Assembly: GCF_021021435.1 (NCBI RefSeq)
Contig: NZ_JAINWI010000016.1
Span: forward strand, 1-64,000
Source: Seohaeicola saemankumensis
Lineage (GTDB): Bacteria; Pseudomonadota; Alphaproteobacteria; Rhodobacterales; Rhodobacteraceae
Direction of reading: 5' to 3'
Length of the DNA stretch: 64,000 nucleotides
Position numbers and translations under genes: made by a program. Below are positions 60,755 to 64,000 of the stretch, piece after piece (positions within the stretch are counted from its first letter, which is position 1; every line of letters begins with the position of its first letter). The notes under the pieces were generated by a model that saw nothing but the letters and a program-made list of their open reading frames with translations, was not told where the DNA came from and ran no database searches.

Positions 60755-61455
60755 CCCCTGAAGTCACATGCCTGATCCCTGCCCACAACGAGGCCCCGCG
60801 CATCGCCGCCGTGCTGCGCGCCGCCCTGCATCATCCGTTGATTGCCTGCGTGATCGTGGTCGATGACGGCTCGACTGACGGCACCGCGCAGATCGCGCAG
60901 GATGCGGGCGCCGAAGTGCTGCGCCTGCACCCCAATCGCGGAAAGACCGCTGCACTGGCGCAAGCGCTGGCACAGGTCGGCACCAGCCATGTGATGTTGC
61001 TGGATGCCGATCTGACAGGGCTTCACCCCACCGACCTGACACGCCTGATCGCCCCCGTTTTGCGTCGGCAGACCGACGTGAGCCTGTCGCTGCGCGGCAA
61101 TGCCCCACGCCTGTGGCACTGGCTGGGGGTGGATTACATCACCGGCGAACGGGTGCTGCCAATGGCTTTGCTGACACCCTGCCTACACCAGTTGCCGGAC
61201 CTGCCCCGCTTCGGGCTTGAGGTATTTCTGAACAACCGCATCAGGGCGGCAGGTCTGCCGATCGCCATTGTCAGATGGAACAACGTGGCAAGCCCTTCGA
61301 AATCCAGCAAACGCGGATGGCTGGCAGGGGTTCGGGCCGACATCGCGATGCTGCGGGATATCTCGCGCACCGTGTCACCGCTGACGGCCCTGCGCCAGAT
61401 CGCCTTTCTGCGCGCCGCCGCCACAAAGCGGGATCGCAGCGTTGCAGGCTTGTAA
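60751..61455 (+). CDS. GT2-family glycosyltransferase (polyprenyl-phosphate type)
   Basis: A 234-aa soluble or membrane-associated GT-A protein: 'LIPAHNEAPRI' at the start, VVDDGSTDGT (about 37-46), LLDADLTGL (D-x-D motif, about 80-88) and a C-terminal basic region. It resembles dolichol/undecaprenyl-phosphate sugar transferases but lacks C-terminal membrane helices. The ATG at 60751 overlaps the DedA-gene stop. Last gene of the four-gene lipid/glycan unit. Confidence 0.82.
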   Translation: MTPEVTCLIPAHNEAPRIAAVLRAALHHPLIACVIVVDDGSTDGTAQIAQDAGAEVLRLHPNRGKTAALAQALAQVGTSHVMLLDADLTGLHPTDLTRLIAPVLRRQTDVSLSLRGNAPRLWHWLGVDYITGERVLPMALLTPCLHQLPDLPRFGLEVFLNNRIRAAGLPIAIVRWNNVASPSKSSKRGWLAGVRADIAMLRDISRTVSPLTALRQIAFLRAAATKRDRSVAGL

Positions 61456-61507
61456 TCCGGTGCTTTTGACGCTATTTACCGTCAGTATGACCGGTTAGGA
61501 AGCAGAT

Positions 61508-61858
61508 ATGACGATCGCCCAATATGCTGAGTGCGGCTTGTTCGAGCCCAAGAAGATTGCCGCGATCCTGCGGACCAGCAGTGAAGAAATCGCGATGACG
61601 GTCGGCTTGGGCAAAGATGCCCTGCAACGCCGCGCGCGTATCCAGTCGGATCGGACGCAACGCCGCTTGCGCGAACTGGTCGAACTTCTCAACAAGGTGG
61701 AGCCGCGCTTTGGCTCGGAACTGATGGCCTATGCGTGGCTGCGTTCGGAACCGCTTGCGGGGTTTGACGGGCGCACCGCGATGCAACTGGTGCAGGATGG
61801 CAAGGCCCAGCAGGTGCTCGACTATATCGACGCGGTAGATGCGGGCGTCTACGCCTGA
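61508..61858 (+). CDS. MbcA/ParS/Xre-type antitoxin (second RES pair)
   Basis: A 116-aa protein: an N-terminal DNA-binding part ('EPKKIAAILRTSSEEIAMTVGLGKDALQRRAR') and a C-terminal toxin-binding domain ('MAYAWLRSEPLAGFDGRTAMQLVQDGKAQQVLDYIDAVDAGVYA'), the usual MbcA/Xre ending. Its stop shares a base with the RES gene start. It is shorter than, and not closely similar to, the antitoxin at 27570. Confidence 0.88.
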   Translation: MTIAQYAECGLFEPKKIAAILRTSSEEIAMTVGLGKDALQRRARIQSDRTQRRLRELVELLNKVEPRFGSELMAYAWLRSEPLAGFDGRTAMQLVQDGKAQQVLDYIDAVDAGVYA

Positions 61859-62370
61859 TGCCTCTGGTCAAAGGGCGCTACAAGGGCCCACTTTACCGCG
61901 CACTGAACCCTGTCTATGCCCGCGATCCGCTGTCGGGACGCGGGGCAGCCCTTTATGGCGGCCGGTTCAACCCCAAGGGGGTCGCCACGCTTTATACCGC
62001 CCTTGATCCTGTCACCGCGCTGCGCGAGGCCAATCAGGTCGGCGATCTGCAACCCACCACGCTGGTCAGCTACCGCGCCGATCTGGGACCGGTTTTCGAC
62101 ACCCGCGAGGCACAGGCCCTTGCCGCGTATGACATGACGCCAGAGGCACTGGCCGATCAGGGCTGGCGCGCTGCGATGCTGGACGGGCGCAAGGTTCCCA
62201 CGCAGGAATTTGCCAGGGCATTGATCAAGGCCGGTTTCGCAGGCTGTCTGGTCCGCAGCTTTGCCCAAGGCACGGGGGTGGTCAACCTCAATCTGGTGCT
62301 CTGGCGCTGGGATAGTGCCGACGGCCAGCTTGCGGTGGTCGACGATGAAGGCAGGCTTCTTCGAACCTAG
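61858..62370 (+). CDS. RES-domain toxin (second pair)
   Basis: A 170-aa RES-domain protein: Arg in 'LYRALNP', 'GGRFNPKGVATLYTALDPVTALREANQ' with the Glu and 'FAGCLVRSFAQG' with the Ser, the three named RES residues. It should deplete NAD+ when free of antitoxin. The 3' end overlaps the stop of the convergent DUF1028 gene by 4 bases. Confidence 0.9.
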   Translation: MPLVKGRYKGPLYRALNPVYARDPLSGRGAALYGGRFNPKGVATLYTALDPVTALREANQVGDLQPTTLVSYRADLGPVFDTREAQALAAYDMTPEALADQGWRAAMLDGRKVPTQEFARALIKAGFAGCLVRSFAQGTGVVNLNLVLWRWDSADGQLAVVDDEGRLLRT

Positions 62371-63119
62371 CCCTTGTTCACCATATGTGACGCCGTGGGT
62401 CGGCCCGCCGCGATCCGCTCTGCCTCAAGCCTAGCGATTGTGTCGTCAATCGCGGTCCGGTCCACCATGCCGTGCGGGTTTTCGCGTGTCGGCATGGTTT
62501 CGGCCACATGCAGGAACCGTTCCTGTGCCACAGCGTAAAGGCGGCGCAGCTCGGCCAAGGGATCACCGTGATCATCAGCGCGGATATCCAGCCACGCGTA
62601 GTCCTGATCGCGATACAGAACCAGACAGGCCGATTGCTTGCCGCGTTTGTCGCCGCCCGCATCCTCGCCCGCCTGCATCGCGATCAGCAACCGCTCGGCC
62701 AAAGGCTTGTCCATCGCGGCTTGATAGGCCGCCAGCGTTTGCGCGATAACGGCAGGTCCTTCCAGCATATTGCCTGCAACAGATACGCCATCCGCCACCA
62801 GATGCCCGCACCAATCCACGCAATTCGCACCTGTAAACGCAGCGTTCCGCCCTTTTGCGTCGATCAGATGGAATTGCCGGTTCGGATGCCCGTCATCCCG
62901 CCCCGTCAGGACCCCGATGATCGCATCCGGCGGCGCGCCCGCCTCCAGCAGGCGCAGACCGTCAGGCCCGTAGGTCGGATTGACGAAAGCCTGCGTCGCC
63001 ACTGCCCCCACCCGCCCTTTCAGGAAGGGCACCGCACAGCCCACCGCGAAAAAGCGGCTGGCCACCGCGATGCCCAGATGGCCGGTAGCAGGGTCACGCG
63101 CTACGATGGAATAGGTCAT
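62367..63119 (-). CDS. DUF1028-family protein
   Basis: A 250-aa protein starting MTYSIVARDPATGHLGIAVASRFFAVG, the hallmark of DUF1028, an Ntn-hydrolase-like family with 'GAVATQAFVNPTYGPDGLRLL' and 'GNMLEGPAVIAQTLAAY'. The function is not established; members often lie next to peptidases, aminotransferases or gamma-glutamyltransferases. Here it lies 3 bases after a gamma-glutamyltransferase-like gene, so the two probably act on the same gamma-glutamyl or amide compound. Confidence 0.85.
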   Translation of the reverse strand: MTYSIVARDPATGHLGIAVASRFFAVGCAVPFLKGRVGAVATQAFVNPTYGPDGLRLLEAGAPPDAIIGVLTGRDDGHPNRQFHLIDAKGRNAAFTGANCVDWCGHLVADGVSVAGNMLEGPAVIAQTLAAYQAAMDKPLAERLLIAMQAGEDAGGDKRGKQSACLVLYRDQDYAWLDIRADDHGDPLAELRRLYAVAQERFLHVAETMPTRENPHGMVDRTAIDDTIARLEAERIAAGRPTASHMVNKG

Positions 63120-63122
63120 GGC

Positions 63123-64000
63123 TCAGCGTCCTACCGCATAGGCTTGCATCAAACGGGGCGTCGCCGCCGCCCGCAACAACCCGTCGGGATCGCGCCGCGC
63201 GGCGGTCATGCGGCCCACGGTCCAGGGCTCGGCCTCGGTGATCAGATGGCCGCGCGCGCGCAAATCGTCCAGCACAGCAGCGCCAAAGCTTTTCTCGGCC
63301 ATGATCATCCCCGGCTCGCGCGAGCGCGGGTAAAAGCTCGACGGGAAATGCGTGGAATGGAACAGCGGCGCATCAATCGCCTCTTGCAGGTTCATCTGGT
63401 GATGGACGTAGCGCAGGAAGAACACCAACTGCCACTGGTCCTGCTGGTCGCCGCCGGGCGTGCCGAAGCACAGTTGCGGCACCCCGTCTTTCAACGCAAG
63501 CGAAGGCGTCAGCGTGGTCCGTGGCCGCTTGTTCGGCTCCAGCGATGTGGGCAATCCCGGTTCAAGCCAGAACATCTGCGCGCGGCTGTTCAGACAGAAA
63601 CCCAGACCGGGGATCGTGGGCGAGGATTGCAGCCAGCCACCCGATGGTGTTACCGAGACCATATTTCCCTCGTTGTCGATCACGTCGATATGGACGGTAT
63701 CGCCCTTCTTCTCGGACAGATGCGCCATTGTTGGCTCATACACCGCCTCATCCGTGCGGCTGAGGGCGGACAAAAGCGCCATCGTGCGCGCCGCCTGATC
63801 TTCGAAACCTGCAACCGTTCCGGGGCGCAGGTCCATGCTGGCACGGTCGCCGATCAACTTGGCACGGTCCGCGTTATAGCTGTCGGATAGCAGCACATCG
63901 AGCGGCACGCGCGCGAAATCGGGATCGCCGTAATAAACCTCGCGGTCGGCATAGGCCAGTTTTTTGGCCTCGACGACATGATGGATGAAATCCGCACCCA
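63123..64000 (-). CDS. gamma-glutamyltransferase-family protein (partial, 5' end outside window)
   Basis: The reading frame is open to the window edge, giving 292 C-terminal residues. It starts (visible part) 'ADFIHHVVEAKKLAYADREVYYGDP', the end of the large subunit. The nucleophile region 'KKGDTVHIDVIDNEGNMVSVTPS' has Thr where the family self-cleaves (usual T-T-H reads T-V-H). 'RPRTTLTPSLALKDGVPQLCFGTPGGD' is a further signature. Likely a hydrolase or acyltransferase of gamma-glutamyl or related bonds. Confidence 0.85.
   Translation of the reverse strand, partial: GADFIHHVVEAKKLAYADREVYYGDPDFARVPLDVLLSDSYNADRAKLIGDRASMDLRPGTVAGFEDQAARTMALLSALSRTDEAVYEPTMAHLSEKKGDTVHIDVIDNEGNMVSVTPSGGWLQSSPTIPGLGFCLNSRAQMFWLEPGLPTSLEPNKRPRTTLTPSLALKDGVPQLCFGTPGGDQQDQWQLVFFLRYVHHQMNLQEAIDAPLFHSTHFPSSFYPRSREPGMIMAEKSFGAAVLDDLRARGHLITEAEPWTVGRMTAARRDPDGLLRAAATPRLMQAYAVGR

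Noticed and set aside
62472-63890. 472-codon plus-strand frame opposite DUF1028 and the gamma-glutamyltransferase gene
   Set aside because: Spans two real genes on the other strand; composition is typical of a GC-rich shadow frame.

Overview
The window looks like a chromosomal piece of an aerobic anoxygenic phototroph of the Rhodobacterales (Roseobacter type). The evidence is a bacteriochlorophyll a/reaction-centre gene block in typical alphaproteobacterial order (idi, bchP, pucC-like, bchG, ppsR, ppaA divergent to bchF, N, B, H, L, M, lhaA, puhA, B, C, small orf, acsF, puhE, hemA), an oxygen-dependent AcsF cyclase with no bchE in view, TRAP and branched-chain-type ABC transporters, high GC and dense ATGA/TGATG gene overlaps. 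No crt, puf, bchCXYZ or bchIDO gene is present, so the photosynthesis cluster must be split, or continued elsewhere in the genome.

Layout. (1) 1-6.8 kb, + strand: surface-glycan genes. The 3' end of UDP-glucose dehydrogenase, UDP-glucuronate decarboxylase (UDP-xylose), a GtrB-like polyprenyl-phosphate glycosyltransferase, GtrA and large polytopic proteins are joined by 4-base overlaps. They read as a gtr-type membrane glycosylation system fed by UDP-xylose. (2) 6.8-8.6 kb: decayed insertion-sequence material, namely an IS3-family orfA remnant, a 1.06-kb IS407-like element with both terminal inverted repeats and a dead transposase, and a possible resolvase fragment. (3) 8.6-15.8 kb, - strand: manC, gmd, rmd (GDP-D-rhamnose or a related 6-deoxyhexose), an FkbM methyltransferase and a tandem two-domain GT4 glycosyltransferase. 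(4) 16-27.5 kb: an AraC regulator divergent from a frameshifted aldehyde dehydrogenase, a complete branched-chain-type ABC importer, a second aldehyde dehydrogenase, a coniferyl-alcohol-dehydrogenase-like SDR and a flotillin-like protein. This is probably uptake and oxidation of an aromatic alcohol or aldehyde. (5) 27.5-28.5 kb: a RES-Xre toxin-antitoxin pair directly at the edge of the photosynthesis block.

(6) 28.5-50.5 kb: the photosynthesis block. idi to ppaA run leftward and bchF to hemA rightward from one 310-bp control region. That region holds two perfect TGT-N12-ACA PpsR operators, each overlapping a TTGACA -35 box (one per direction), plus a near-perfect third site. A fourth perfect TGT-N12-ACA match lies in the first codons of bchG. 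The redox repressor PpsR and its DxHxxG cobalamin-type antirepressor PpaA are both encoded here, so the cluster carries its own regulators.

(7) 50.5-58.2 kb: a peroxiredoxin, a beta-hydroxyacid dehydrogenase, a D-2-hydroxyacid dehydrogenase, a TRAP transporter (dctP, hairpin, dctQ, dctM), an amidase and a 53-aa membrane protein, closed by a terminator. This is probably a hydroxy/keto-acid or amide utilisation locus. (8) 58.2-61.5 kb: an LpxH-like phosphoesterase, a GT21-like glycosyltransferase, a DedA-family protein and a GT2 glycosyltransferase, tightly coupled. This is a candidate undescribed glycolipid synthesis/translocation module. (9) 61.5-62.4 kb: a second, different RES-Xre pair. (10) 62.4-64 kb, - strand: a DUF1028 protein and a gamma-glutamyltransferase-family protein cut by the window end. 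No tRNA, rRNA or CRISPR array was seen.
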